Assembly (NCBI RefSeq): GCF_036227605.1
Contig: NZ_CP109487.1
Span: forward strand, 620,001-684,000
Source: Streptomyces sp. NBC_01439
GTDB taxonomy: Bacteria > Actinomycetota > Actinomycetes > Streptomycetales > Streptomycetaceae
DNA: 64,000 nucleotides
Direction: 5' to 3'
Shown: piece after piece, positions 16,313 to 27,157 of the stretch
Layout of the letters: every line of letters starts with the position of its first letter
Numbering within the stretch: position 1 is the stretch's first letter
Made by a program: the position numbers and the translations under genes
The notes under the pieces: model-generated
The model's input: the letters and a program-made list of their open reading frames with translations, nothing else
Database searches by the model: none
What the model was told of the DNA's origin: nothing

Positions 16313-17901
16313 GAGGCGTTCTCCGTTCGGCGGACGAGGTGGCGGGTGTAGGCCTCGGGGGTGAAGAAGGCGGGCAGGCGGGGGGTGAGCGCGGTATTCA
16401 CGAAGACCTCCCGGGCCTCGGCGACCCGGGCCCGCGGGTCCTCCTCTTCCAGGGCCGCGCATTCGGCGTCGAGGAGGTCGAGGACCGTCGCCCGGTCGAT
16501 CTGGTCGTGGCGCAGCCACTGCCAGATCTGGACGCGGGCGATCTCGGCGGTCGCGGCGTCCTCCATCAGGCCGTACAGGGCCACGGCGCCGCTGCCGCGC
16601 AGCCAGGCGTCGAAGTAGCGCAGGGCCACGGCGACGTTCGAGCGGATGCCCTCCCGGGTGGGGGGCGCGGCGATCCGGCGTACGGACAGCAGGTCGGCGG
16701 CCGTGATCTCGACGTCCGCCCGGGTCCGGTCCAGCTGGTTCGGCCGCTCCCCCAGTACGCCGTCGAAGACCTCGCGGCAGACGGGGACCAGTCCGGGGTG
16801 GGCCACCCAGGAGCCGTCGAAGCCGTCCTCGGCCTCCCGTTCCTTGTCGAGGCGGACCTTGGCGAGGGCGGCGGCGTTCGCTTCCGCGTCCCGGCTGGGG
16901 ACGTGGGCGGCCATCCCGCCGATGGCTTGGGCGCCGCGCCGGTGGCAGGTGCGAACCAGCAGCTCGGTGTAGGCGCGCATGAAGGGGGCGGTCATGGTGA
17001 CCTTGGCCCGGTCGGGCAGTTGGAAGTCGGTGCGGTGGCCGAAGGTCTTGATCAGGCTGAAGAGGTAGTCCCAGCGGCCCGCGTTCAGTCCCGCGCTGTG
17101 CTCGCGCAGTTCGTGGAGGATCTCCTCCATCTCGAAGGCGGCGGTGATCGTCTCGATGAGGACGGTGGCGCGGACGGTGCCGCGGGGGATGTCGAGGAGT
17201 TCCTGGGCGAGGAGGAACACGTCGTTCCACAGGCGCGCCTCGTACCGGTTCTCCAGCTTGGGCAGGTAGAAGTACGGGCCGTGGCCCGCGTCGATCTGCC
17301 GCTGGGCGCAGTGGAAGAAGTACAGGCCGAAGTCGACGAGGGACGCGGACAGGGGTCGGCCGTCGATCTCCAGGTGCTCTTCGAGGAGGTGCCAGCCGCG
17401 CGGTCGGACCATGATGGTCGCGAGCTGCTCGCCGAGGCGGTACTCCTTGCCCTCCGGGGTGGTGAAGTCGATGCGCCGTTCGATGGCGTCGAGCAGGGTC
17501 AGCTGGCCGCCGATGACGTTGTTCCAGGTGGGGGCGGTGGCGTCCTCGAAGTCGGCCATCCAAACCTTGGCGCCGGAGTTCAGGGCGTTGACGGCCATCC
17601 GGCGCTCCGGCGGGCCGGTGATCTCGACGCGGCGGTCGGTGAGGCCGGGCGCGGGTGGGGCGACGCGCCAGTGCGGGTCCTCGCGCAGGGCGCGGGTGGC
17701 GAGCGGGAAGTCGAGCGGGGTGCCGCCGGCCAGGTGGCCCGAGCGGCGGTCGCGCTCCTTGAGGACCTCCAGGCGGCGGTCCGCGAACGCGGTGTCGAGC
17801 CGGCCGATGAACTCCAGGGCCTCGGGCGTCAGGATCTCCTCGTGGCGCTCACCCGGCGCACCGAGGACCTGGACGCTGCGGGTCAGGGGGGAGAGGGGCA
17901 T
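16309..17901 (-). CDS. aceB: Malate synthase A
   Basis: A 530-residue malate synthase of the A type, condensing acetyl-CoA with glyoxylate to malate. Landmarks are NSGAKVWMADFEDATAPTW, the active-site block RPRGWHL with the catalytic Arg, and LIETITAAFEMEEILHELR with the metal-binding Glu. GHRTDFQLPDR, DGSWVAHPGLV and the late ALYGLMEDAATAEI follow. The length matches the family. It lies 92 bases downstream of aceA and overlaps the dehydrogenase gene by 4 bases, as expected for a glyoxylate-cycle operon. Confidence 0.97.
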   Translation of the reverse strand: MPLSPLTRSVQVLGAPGERHEEILTPEALEFIGRLDTAFADRRLEVLKERDRRSGHLAGGTPLDFPLATRALREDPHWRVAPPAPGLTDRRVEITGPPERRMAVNALNSGAKVWMADFEDATAPTWNNVIGGQLTLLDAIERRIDFTTPEGKEYRLGEQLATIMVRPRGWHLLEEHLEIDGRPLSASLVDFGLYFFHCAQRQIDAGHGPYFYLPKLENRYEARLWNDVFLLAQELLDIPRGTVRATVLIETITAAFEMEEILHELREHSAGLNAGRWDYLFSLIKTFGHRTDFQLPDRAKVTMTAPFMRAYTELLVRTCHRRGAQAIGGMAAHVPSRDAEANAAALAKVRLDKEREAEDGFDGSWVAHPGLVPVCREVFDGVLGERPNQLDRTRADVEITAADLLSVRRIAAPPTREGIRSNVAVALRYFDAWLRGSGAVALYGLMEDAATAEIARVQIWQWLRHDQIDRATVLDLLDAECAALEEEDPRARVAEAREVFVNTALTPRLPAFFTPEAYTRHLVRRTENAS

Positions 17902-17993
17902 GCGGTTCTCCTCAGCGGGGGCGGTGGGCGGGTGCCCGGGGAAGGTCCCTCGGGCACCCGTCGGAAGGAGGAAGGAGTCGGCGAAGAGAGGGT

Positions 17994-19280
17994 CTAGTGG
18001 AACTGCTCTTCTTCGGTGGATCCGGAGAGCGCGGTCGTGGAGGAGGCCGGGTTGACGGCGGTGGAGACGAGGTCGAAGTAGCCGGTGCCGACCTCGCGCT
18101 GGTGCTTGACGGCGGTGAACCCCTGGGCCTGGGCGGCGAACTCGCGCTCCTGGAGGTCGACGTAGGCGGTCATGCCGTGCTCGGCGTAGCCGCGGGCGAG
18201 GTCGAACATGCCGTGGTTGAGCGAGTGGAAGCCGGCCAGGGTGATGAACTGGAAGCGGTAGCCCATCGCACCGAGCTCCCGCTGGAACTTGGCGATCTGG
18301 TCGTCGTCCAGCGCGGCCTTCCAGTTGAAGGAGGGCGAGCAGTTGTAGGCCAGCATCTGGTCGGGGTACTGGGCGTGGATCGCCTCGGCGAACTCGCGGG
18401 CCTGCGCCAGGTCCGGGGTGCCGGTCTCCACCCAGATCAGGTCGGCGTACGGGGCGTAGGCGAGGCCGCGGGCGATGACCGGAGCCATTCCGTTGCGTAC
18501 GTGGTAGAAGCCCTCGGCGGTGCGCTCACCGGTGCAGAACTCGGCGTCGCGTTCGTCGACGTCGCTGGTCAGGAGGGTGGCGGCGAGGGCGTCCGTGCGG
18601 GCGATGATCAGGGTCGGGACATCGGCGATGTCGGCCGCCAGGCGGGCCGCGTTGAGGGTGCGGACGTGCTGCGCGGTCGGGACGAGGACCTTTCCGCCGA
18701 GGTGGCCGCACTTCTTCTCGGAGGCCAGCTGGTCCTCGTAGTGGATGCCGGCGGCACCGGCCGCGATCATCGCCTTGGTGAGCTCGAAGGCGTTCAGCGG
18801 GCCGCCGAAGCCGGCCTCGGCGTCCGCGACGATCGGTGCGAGCCAGTCCGTGGTGTCGGTGCCGCCCTCGGCGGTGGCGATCTGGTCGGCGCGCAGCAGC
18901 GCGTTGTTGATCCGACGCACCACCTGCGGGACCGAGTTGACCGGGTACAGGCTCTGGTCGGGGTAGGTGTGCCCGGCCTGGTTGGCGTCGGCGGCCACCT
19001 GCCAGCCGGAGAGGTAGATCGCCTGGAGTCCGGCCCGCACCTGCTGGACCGCCTGGCCGCCGGTGAGCGCGCCGAGGGCGTGGATGTAGTCCTGCTCGTG
19101 GAGCTGTCGCCACAGTCGCTCGGCGCCGCGCCGGGCCAGGGTGTGCTCCTCGCGGACGCTGCCCGAGAGCCGCACCACGTCCTCGGCCGTGTAGGTGCGC
19201 TCGATGCCCGCCCAGCGGGGGTCGTCGGCCCACCGCTGCCCCAGCTGCTCGGCCGCCGCCGTCGTGTTCGCCTGTGCCAT
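17994..19280 (-). CDS. aceA: Isocitrate lyase
   Basis: A 428-residue isocitrate lyase, which cleaves isocitrate to succinate and glyoxylate. The active-site loop is [12 protein letters not shown] with the catalytic Cys. Other family blocks are [28 protein letters not shown], which is split over the substrate pocket, and [11 protein letters not shown]. The ending TEEEQFH resembles the conserved C-terminal lid. The start is placed at ATG 19280 because homologues begin near here; an in-frame ATG at 19298 would add six residues. It is divergent from the ScfR/RamB-type regulator. Confidence 0.96.
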   Translation of the reverse strand: MAQANTTAAAEQLGQRWADDPRWAGIERTYTAEDVVRLSGSVREEHTLARRGAERLWRQLHEQDYIHALGALTGGQAVQQVRAGLQAIYLSGWQVAADANQAGHTYPDQSLYPVNSVPQVVRRINNALLRADQIATAEGGTDTTDWLAPIVADAEAGFGGPLNAFELTKAMIAAGAAGIHYEDQLASEKKCGHLGGKVLVPTAQHVRTLNAARLAADIADVPTLIIARTDALAATLLTSDVDERDAEFCTGERTAEGFYHVRNGMAPVIARGLAYAPYADLIWVETGTPDLAQAREFAEAIHAQYPDQMLAYNCSPSFNWKAALDDDQIAKFQRELGAMGYRFQFITLAGFHSLNHGMFDLARGYAEHGMTAYVDLQEREFAAQAQGFTAVKHQREVGTGYFDLVSTAVNPASSTTALSGSTEEEQFH

Positions 19281-19311
19281 GACCGTCACCGTTTCCATCC
19301 GTCGCTTGTCT

Positions 19312-19598
19312 TGCCAATGGGCCGGGCCGTGGACCCGATGCTTTGGCACTCTGTGCCTGGTGTTGAGCTGCGGCCGCCGAACCCGACCATGGGCCGAAGC
19401 TGAGCAATGCTGCCGAGCCGCCGGGGCGAACTGCCTGGATGGCCGAAATCAGGGCGTGAATCGGGCCAGTCGGTTCCCCCCGGCCACCGTGTCCGGCGGG
19501 CCGCAGCACCGACTCTGACACTGACACTGAGTGCCATCAAGGACGTACATCTGCCAAGGTCTGCGAATCTTCGGTCCCGAAATTGCCAAGGTTGCGAA
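19312..19598. promoter_or_regulatory. Divergent aceA/regulator region with repeated TGCCAA motifs
   Basis: In the 388-base gap between aceA and the regulator, TGCCAA occurs at 19312-19317, 19552 and 19584, and inverted (TTGGCA) near 19343. The last two direct copies extend to TGCCAAGGTCTGCGAA (19552-19567) and TGCCAAGGTTGCGAA (19584-19598), 32 bases apart, about three helical turns. They sit just before the regulator start and could be its binding sites. Confidence 0.5.
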
Positions 19599-19668
19599 GC
19601 CCGCTGGTCGCGAAGATCGCCGTATCCTGGCGGCGCGTGTCCGGCTCGGTAGACGGCGAGGGAGTTCG

Positions 19669-21084
19669 GTGAGCAAGACATACGCGGGAGCACGACTGAG
19701 GCGGCTGCGCGAGGAGCGGCGGATGACCCAGGCCGACCTGGCCCGGGTGCTCGCCATCTCCCCCAGTTACCTCAACCAGATGGAGCACGACTCCCGGCCG
19801 CTCACCGTTCCCGTCCTGCTGCGGCTCACCGAGGCCTTCGGGGTGGACCCGGGCTTCTTCTCCGAACGCGACACCAGCCGGCTGGTCGCCGACCTGCGCG
19901 AAGCGCTCGCGAACGAGGTGGCCCGCGCCCGCGTATCCCCCTCCGACCTGGCCGAACTGGCCACCCGCATGCCCGCGGTCGCCTCGGTGCTGTTGGACCT
20001 GGGCCGGCGCAGCCAGCTCCTGGCCGAGCGCCTCGCCGACGCCGCCGACGGCCGGGACGTGGCCACCGACAGCCCTCGCTCGCCCCACGAGGAGATCCGC
20101 GAGTTCTTCTACCGGCGGCAGAACTACCTCCACGACACCGATGTCGCCGCCGAAGACCTGGCCGTCGAGATCGGCATCCGCCCGGGGGACGTCATCCGCG
20201 CGCTGACCCGCCGGCTCGGCGACCGGCACGGGATCCGGACGGCCACGGACTCCGACCGGCTGCACCACTACGACCCCGCCGCCCGGGTCCTGCACCTGTC
20301 GAACCGGCTCCGGCCGGGACAGCAGGCGTTCCGAATGGCCACCCAGCTGGCGCTGATCGAGTACGGGGACGAGCTGGACCGGCTGGCCGCCGAGGACTTC
20401 GAGCCCGGCACCCCCGTCCACGCCCTCGCGCGGATCGGGATCGCCAACCACTTCGCGGGCGCGCTCATCCTCCCGTACCGCGCCTTCCACGCGGCCGCCG
20501 AGGAGTTCCGCTACGACATCGAGCGACTCACCGACCACTTCGGGATCGGCTACGAGACGGTCTGCCACCGGTTGAGCACCCTGCAACGGCCCAGGCTGCG
20601 CGGGGTGCCCTTCTCCTTCGTCCGAGTGGACCGGGCCGGGAACATGTCCAAGAGGCAGTCCGCGACCGGATTCCACTTCTCCCGCGCGGGCGGCACCTGC
20701 CCGCTGTGGAACGTCTACGAGGCCTTCGCCGCGCCCGGCCGCATCCACGTCCAGGTGGCCGCCATGCCCGACGGGCAGCGCTACTTGTGGACCGCCCGGG
20801 CCGTCACCCGCCACCGCGGCGGCTGGGGCGAGCCGGGCAAGACCTTCGCGATCGGGCTCGGCTGCGAGATCCGACACGCCTCGCGGCTCGTGTACGCCGA
20901 CGGACTCGACCTCGACAACGCGGCGGCCGCCACCCCCATCGGCATGGGTTGCCGCCTCTGCGAACGCCTCGACTGTCCGCAGCGGGCCGTGCCGCCGCTC
21001 GGGCGGGCGCTGGCCGTCGACGAGAACAGCAGCACCTTCATCCCGTACCCGGTGACCAGGAACGACGTCCCGGCACGGAACTGA
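19669..21084 (+). CDS. ScfR/RamB-type XRE-family regulator of acyl/glyoxylate metabolism
   Basis: A 471-residue regulator with an N-terminal XRE helix-turn-helix (about 5-60, LRRLREERRMTQADLARVL). A metallopeptidase-like ImmA/IrrE-type region without a complete HExxH follows (YGDELDRLA ... ARIGIANHFAGALILPY), then a C-terminal DUF2083 domain rich in Cys (GGTCPLWNVYEAF, GMGCRLCERLDCPQRA). This is the layout of RamB and short-chain fatty-acyl regulators that control isocitrate lyase, malate synthase and propionate genes. The start is GTG 19669 with GGGAG upstream. It is divergent from aceA and just upstream of the valine operon, so acyl-CoA responsive control of both sides is likely. Confidence 0.9.
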   Translation: MSKTYAGARLRRLREERRMTQADLARVLAISPSYLNQMEHDSRPLTVPVLLRLTEAFGVDPGFFSERDTSRLVADLREALANEVARARVSPSDLAELATRMPAVASVLLDLGRRSQLLAERLADAADGRDVATDSPRSPHEEIREFFYRRQNYLHDTDVAAEDLAVEIGIRPGDVIRALTRRLGDRHGIRTATDSDRLHHYDPAARVLHLSNRLRPGQQAFRMATQLALIEYGDELDRLAAEDFEPGTPVHALARIGIANHFAGALILPYRAFHAAAEEFRYDIERLTDHFGIGYETVCHRLSTLQRPRLRGVPFSFVRVDRAGNMSKRQSATGFHFSRAGGTCPLWNVYEAFAAPGRIHVQVAAMPDGQRYLWTARAVTRHRGGWGEPGKTFAIGLGCEIRHASRLVYADGLDLDNAAAATPIGMGCRLCERLDCPQRAVPPLGRALAVDENSSTFIPYPVTRNDVPARN

Positions 21085-21164
21085 GCGGGCGCCAGGCCCA
21101 CGGGCGGCACGACAGGTCGGCCGCCGCGGCCGGACGGAAGGCGCGCGGCGGCGGCTCTGGACTT

Positions 21165-21186
21165 ACTAGGACGTCCAACTATATGT
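21165..21186 (+). promoter_or_regulatory. Operator/promoter candidate before the riboswitch
   Basis: The palindromic core GGACGTCC (21169-21176) sits in ACTAGGACGTCCAACT, followed by TATATG (21181-21185 region), a plausible -10 element. If so, the operator lies between -35 and -10 and transcription would start a few bases before the riboswitch aptamer. Confidence 0.4.
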
Positions 21187-21189
21187 TCG

Positions 21190-21345
21190 TGGCACAAGGT
21201 CCGCGGTGCAGGGAAGCCGGTGAGAAACCGGCACGGTCCCGCCACTGTGACCGGGGAGTGTGCTGCCATCCACACGCCACTGACGAGGTCTGTCGGGAAG
21301 GCGGGCGGCACGCGGGGATCCGGGAGTCAGGATACCGGCCGCGGA
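21190..21345 (+). ncRNA. Cobalamin riboswitch
   Basis: The core GGAAGCCGGTGAGAAACCGG (from 21212), then ACGGTCCCGCCACTGTGA and, further on, CGGGAAGGCG, match the conserved class-I cobalamin aptamer. The B12 box GTCAGGATACCGGCC is at 21326-21340. Such RNAs bind adenosylcobalamin and usually switch expression off. The nearest sizeable gene downstream is mmsA (start 21563), not a B12 synthesis, transport or B12-independent isozyme gene. Downstream, CGTGT (from 21350) can pair with ACACG (21376-21380), enclosing GGAG at 21369-21372, consistent with ribosome-site masking. Confidence 0.92.
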
Positions 21346-21381
21346 TGTTCCGTGTTGTCCACGAGGATGGAGCAGACACGC

Positions 21382-21450
21382 ATGGCACCGGTTTGTACCC
21401 ACGACCCTGGTGATCCGGCGGAGCGCGCGCACACGTTCGCACGCTCGTAG
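21382..21450 (+). CDS. Possible 22-residue leader ORF after the riboswitch
   Basis: ATG 21382 follows GGAG (21369-21372) by 9 bases and reads MAPVCTHDPGDPAERAHTFARS before a TAG stop. It is directly downstream of the aptamer and 112 bases before mmsA. It could be a leader peptide, or the remaining start of a deleted B12-regulated gene. No family is recognised and coding status is uncertain. Confidence 0.35.
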   Translation: MAPVCTHDPGDPAERAHTFARS

Positions 21451-21491
21451 GTCGTCCCATTCGACCCAGTCCCACGGCCTTCCCCAGCGGC

Positions 21492-21507
21492 GCACCCGAT
21501 CGGGTGC
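21492..21507. promoter_or_regulatory. Perfect 16-bp palindrome before mmsA
   Basis: GCACCCGATCGGGTGC is self-complementary and lies between the short ORF and mmsA. It may be an operator for a second promoter or part of an attenuator in the riboswitch transcript. Confidence 0.35.
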
Positions 21508-21562
21508 CGTCCGCCGGTCGGTCGTGCCATCCCCGGATCCAACCTGACGAGAGCAGGCACCC

Positions 21563-23058
<1,496 letters not shown>

Positions 23059-23062
<4 letters not shown>

Positions 23063-24213
23063 GCCCGGTGACCCTCACCCTCAGCCCCGATCAGCTCGCC
23101 CTCGCCGAAGTCACCCTCGACTTCGCCCAGGAGCAGCTCGGCCCGTACGCCGTCACCTGGGACCAGGACAAGCACTTCCCGCTGGACGTGATCCGCAAGG
23201 CGGCGGACCTCGGGCTCGGCGGCGTCTACGTCCGCGAGGAGCACGGCGGCAGCGGCCTCAGCCGCAGCGACGGCGTCCTCGTCTTCGAGACCCTCGCCAC
23301 CGGTTGCCCCTCCATCGCCGGATACCTCTCCATCCACAACATGGTCGCCTGGATGATCGACCGGTACGGGGACGCGGACCAGCGGGCCCGCTGGCTCCCC
23401 GACCTGTGCTCCGCCCGGTCGCTGGGCAGCTACTGCCTGACCGAGCCCGGCGCCGGATCCGACGCGGCCCAGCTGCGCACCCGGGCCGAGCGCACCGGCG
23501 ACGGCTACGTGCTGACCGGGGTCAAGCAGTTCATCTCCGGCGCCGGCGCCTCCGAGGTCTACATCGTCATGGCCCGCACCGGCGGGGAGGGCCCGGGCGG
23601 CATCTCCGCGTTCGTCGTCGAACGCGCGGATGCCGGGGTCTCCTTCGGTCCGAACGAGCGCAAGATGGGCTGGAACGCCCAACCCACCCGCCAGGTGGTC
23701 CTCGACGGGGTCCGCGTCCCCGCCGATCGGCGGCTCGGCGCCGAGGGCGACGGCTTCCGCATCGCCATGAACGGCCTCAACGGCGGTCGCCTCGGCATCG
23801 CCGCCTGCTCCCTGGGCGGTGCGCAGAGCGCGCTGGACCGCAGCCTCGCGCACCTGGCCGACCGGGAGGCCTTCGGGGCCCGGCTGCTGGACGCCCAGGC
23901 CCTGCAGTTCCGGCTCGCGGACATGGCCACCGAGCTGGCCGCGGCCCGCGCCCTGGTCCGCCAGGCCGCCGACGCGCTGGACCGGGGCGACCCGCTGGCC
24001 CCGCAGCTGTGCGCGATGGCCAAGCGGTTCGCCACGGACACCGGCTACGCGGTCGCCGACCGGGCACTCCAACTCCACGGAGGTTACGGCTACTTGAGCG
24101 AGTACGGCATCGAGAAGATCGTCCGCGACCTTCGCGTCCACCAGATCCTGGAAGGCACCAACGAGGTCATGCGCATCATCGTCGCCCGCGGGCTCACGGA
24201 GGCCCTGCGATGA
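23059..24213 (+). CDS. Acyl-CoA dehydrogenase (probable isobutyryl-CoA dehydrogenase)
   Basis: A 384-residue FAD-dependent acyl-CoA dehydrogenase with CLTEPGAGSDAAQLRT, ISGAGASEVYIVMARTG and QLHGGYGYLSEYGIEKIVRD. The catalytic base is E365 in HQILEGTNEVMR, the position used by short-chain enzymes. Given its neighbours it should oxidise isobutyryl-CoA to methacrylyl-CoA. Start ATG 23059 overlaps the mmsA stop; a GTG at 23068 is an alternative. It in turn overlaps the next gene by 4 bases. Confidence 0.92.
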
Positions 24214-25313
24214 ACCACGGATCCCCCGGGAACCACGACCGGGACCAGGACCAGGGCCACGTGCTCCTGCGGACCGAGGGCCACACCGGCTACCTCACCC
24301 TCAACCGCCCCAAGGCCCTGAACGCCCTCACCCACCCCATGGTGCTGCGCATCGACGAGGCGCTCGCCCGCTGGCAGCACGACCCGGACGTCACGGCCGT
24401 CGTCATCGAGGGCGCGGGTGAGCGCGGCCTGTGCGCGGGCGGTGACATCCGCGCGATCTACGAGGACGCCCGCACGGGCGGCAGGGCCTCGGCCGACTTC
24501 TGGCGCGACGAGTACCGGCTCAACGCCCGCATCGCCCGCTACCCCAAGCCGTACGTCGCCCTCATGGACGGCATCGTCATGGGTGGCGGCGTCGGGATCT
24601 CGGCCCACGGCACCGTACGGATCGTCACCGAACGCTCCCGCGTGGCCATGCCGGAGACGGGCATCGGCTTCGTCCCCGACGTCGGCGGCACGTACCTGCT
24701 GGCGCTGGCGCCCGGGGAACTGGGCACCCACCTGGCCCTGACGGGGGCGCCGGTCGGGGCGGCGGACGCACTGCTCTGCGGACTGGCCGATCATTTCGTC
24801 CCCTCGGAGCTGCTGCCGCGGCTGGCGGCCGACCTGGCGCGGGCCTCCGTACACGAAGTGCTGGAACGGTACGTCGCTCCGGCTCCCGGTGGCACGCTCG
24901 ACGGTGACCGCGAGTGGATCGACCACTGCTACGCGGCGGACACGGTGGAGGACATCGTGGAGCGCCTGCTCGACAGCGGCGCCCCGGCGGCGAAGGAGGC
25001 CGCAGCCACGCTGCGGGCCAAGTCGCCCACGGCGCTGAAGGTGACCCTGGCCGCCCTGCGCCGGGTGCGCGGGCTCGGCCCGTTGGAGCGGGCGCTGGAG
25101 CAGGAGTACCGGATCTCCTGCGCGGCGCTGTCCTCCCCCGATCTGGTGGAGGGGATCCGCGCACAGGTCATCGACAAGGACCGGAGCCCGCGGTGGTCGC
25201 CGCCCGCGCTGGCGGAGGTGGGTCCGGCGGACGTGGAACGGTACTTCGCCCCGCTCGGCGCGCACGAACTGGCCCTGACCCGTACGGATTCGACTCAGGA
25301 GGTGCCCTGGTGA
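24210..25313 (+). CDS. 3-hydroxyisobutyryl-CoA hydrolase
   Basis: A 367-residue member of the crotonase fold with the hydrolase pattern: GGDIRAIYED, DGIVMGGGVGIS and MPETGIGFVPDVGGTY. Together with a long C-terminal half rich in hydrophobic helices, these distinguish HIBCH-type hydrolases from simple hydratases. It releases free 3-hydroxyisobutyrate from its CoA ester. The first 16 residues (rich in Asn, Asp and Gln) are unconserved. It is coupled by 4-base overlaps on both sides. Confidence 0.9.
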   Translation: MNHGSPGNHDRDQDQGHVLLRTEGHTGYLTLNRPKALNALTHPMVLRIDEALARWQHDPDVTAVVIEGAGERGLCAGGDIRAIYEDARTGGRASADFWRDEYRLNARIARYPKPYVALMDGIVMGGGVGISAHGTVRIVTERSRVAMPETGIGFVPDVGGTYLLALAPGELGTHLALTGAPVGAADALLCGLADHFVPSELLPRLAADLARASVHEVLERYVAPAPGGTLDGDREWIDHCYAADTVEDIVERLLDSGAPAAKEAAATLRAKSPTALKVTLAALRRVRGLGPLERALEQEYRISCAALSSPDLVEGIRAQVIDKDRSPRWSPPALAEVGPADVERYFAPLGAHELALTRTDSTQEVPW

Positions 25314-26212
25314 GCAGGACCGTGACGTTCGTCGGACTGGGCCACATGGGTGGCCCGATGGCGGCCAACCTGGTGAAGGCCGGACATCGTGTCCTCGGCT
25401 TCGACCTGGTGCCGGAGCTGCTGGCCAGCGCCGCCGCGACGGGGGTGGAGCCGGCGGTGTCGGCCGCCTCGGCGGCCGCCGCGGCCGACGTGGTGATCAC
25501 CATGCTGCCGGCGGGCGCGCACGTCCTCGCCCTGTACGGGGAGGGCGGGCTGCTGGCCGCCGCGCGGCCCGGCACCCTCTTCGTCGACTGCTCGACCATC
25601 GACGTGGCCGACGCGCGGGCGGCCCACGAGGCCGCCGGGGCGGCCGGTCACCGGTCCCTGGACGCGCCCGTCTCGGGCGGGGTGGTCGGCGCGCAGGCGG
25701 CGAGCCTCACCTTCATGGCGGGCGGCGGCGCCGAGGAGTTCGCGGCGGCCGCGCCACTGCTCGGCGCGATGGGCAAGAAGGCCGTGCACTGCGGGACGGC
25801 GGGCGCCGGACAGGCCGCGAAGATCTGCAACAACATGATCCTCGCCGTCTCGATGATCGGGGTGAGCGAGGCCTTCGTCCTCGCCGAGAGCCTCGGCCTG
25901 GACCACCAGGCCCTCTACGACGTGGCCTCCACCGCCTCCGGCCAGTGCTGGGCCCTCACCGTCAACTGCCCCGTGCCCGGACCGGTTCCGAGCAGCCCCG
26001 CCAACCGTGACTACCTTCCCGGCTTCGCCGCCCCCCTCATGGCCAAGGACCTCGCCCTGGCGGCGAACGCCCTGCGGGCCGGCGGGGTGGAGGCGCCGCT
26101 GGGCCTGAAGGCCGCCGAGCTGTACGCCGACTTCGCCGCCGGCGAGGGCGCGGGCCTCGACTTCTCGGCGATCGTCCACACCCTGCGACCCCGGAACGGA
26201 ACCCCCGCATGA
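25310..26212 (+). CDS. mmsB: 3-hydroxyisobutyrate dehydrogenase
   Basis: A 300-residue beta-hydroxyacid dehydrogenase with an N-terminal NAD motif ([14 protein letters not shown]), the substrate motif [11 protein letters not shown], the catalytic Lys in [12 protein letters not shown], and the late KDLALAANA. It oxidises 3-hydroxyisobutyrate to methylmalonate semialdehyde, feeding mmsA. GTG 25310 overlaps the upstream stop; the next gene starts within its own stop. Confidence 0.94.
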   Translation: MSRTVTFVGLGHMGGPMAANLVKAGHRVLGFDLVPELLASAAATGVEPAVSAASAAAAADVVITMLPAGAHVLALYGEGGLLAAARPGTLFVDCSTIDVADARAAHEAAGAAGHRSLDAPVSGGVVGAQAASLTFMAGGGAEEFAAAAPLLGAMGKKAVHCGTAGAGQAAKICNNMILAVSMIGVSEAFVLAESLGLDHQALYDVASTASGQCWALTVNCPVPGPVPSSPANRDYLPGFAAPLMAKDLALAANALRAGGVEAPLGLKAAELYADFAAGEGAGLDFSAIVHTLRPRNGTPA

Positions 26213-26982
26213 CCTACGAAACCATCCTGCTGGAGCGCAAGGGGCGGGTGGCCGTCCTCACCCTCGATCGGCCGGAGGCCCTCAACGCCCTCAACCTCCG
26301 GGTCATGACCGAGGTGGTGGCCGCCGCGGAGGAACTGGACCGTGATCCGGAGGTCGGCTGCATCGTCCTGACCGGCTCCGCGAAGGCCTTCGCGGCCGGC
26401 GCCGACATCAAGGAGATGCGGCCGCGCAGCTACATGGACATGTACCTCTCGGACTGGTTCACGGCCTGGGACCGGCTCGGGCAGGTCCGCACGCCCACCC
26501 TCGCGGCGGTTTCCGGCTACGCCCTGGGCGGTGGCTGCGAGCTCGCGATGATGTGCGACATCCTGCTCGCCGCGGACACCGCGAAGTTCGGGCAGCCCGA
26601 GATCAAGCTCGGGGTGATCCCGGGGATCGGCGGATCCCAGCGGCTCACCCGGGCCGTCGGCAAGGCCAAGGCCATGGAACTGTGCCTGACGGGCCGCACC
26701 ATGGACGCGGTCGAGGCCGAGAGGGCGGGCCTGGTCTCCCGGATCGTCCCGGCAGACGAGCTGCTGTCCGAGGCCCTCGCGGTCGCCGAGACCGTCGCGG
26801 GGATGTCCAAGCCGGTCGCGATGATGGCCAAGGAGGCCGTGAACCGGGCCTTCGAGACCACTCTCACCGAGGGCGTCCGCTTCGAACGCCGGCTGTTCCA
26901 CGCGGTCTTCGCCACCGCCGACCAGAAGGAGGGCATGTCCGCCTTCGTGGACAAGCGCCCGCCCCGCTTCAGCCACGGCTGA
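26209..26982 (+). CDS. Enoyl-CoA hydratase
   Basis: A 257-residue crotonase-fold hydratase. The oxyanion loop is [11 protein letters not shown]. Both catalytic Glu regions are present: [11 protein letters not shown] and [19 protein letters not shown]. Length and motifs match short-chain enoyl-CoA hydratases; the operon points to methacrylyl-CoA as substrate. It completes the set acyl-CoA dehydrogenase, hydratase, hydrolase, MmsB and MmsA. It is the last gene of the operon, followed by a strong hairpin. Confidence 0.93.
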   Translation: MTYETILLERKGRVAVLTLDRPEALNALNLRVMTEVVAAAEELDRDPEVGCIVLTGSAKAFAAGADIKEMRPRSYMDMYLSDWFTAWDRLGQVRTPTLAAVSGYALGGGCELAMMCDILLAADTAKFGQPEIKLGVIPGIGGSQRLTRAVGKAKAMELCLTGRTMDAVEAERAGLVSRIVPADELLSEALAVAETVAGMSKPVAMMAKEAVNRAFETTLTEGVRFERRLFHAVFATADQKEGMSAFVDKRPPRFSHG

Positions 26983-26995
26983 GGCAGTGCACGAA

Positions 26996-27027
26996 CCGGG
27001 TACGGCGCGTGACTGCGCCGTACCCGG
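26996..27027 (+). terminator. Terminator of the valine operon
   Basis: CCGGGTACGGCGC (26996-27008) and GCGCCGTACCCGG (27015-27027) form a perfect 13-bp stem with a 6-base loop, 13 bases after the last stop codon of the operon. Confidence 0.85.
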
Positions 27028-27157
27028 CCCGCGGCCGGCCGCGACGGCCGGCCGGCCGGCGCATTGTTCGGGGAACGTACGGATGGCGGCGCGCCCGCCG
27101 GGAGGGCGGGTCGGCGCGGTTAGCATCGTTGTTGCCAACCGCGGCTGAAGGGCAGTG

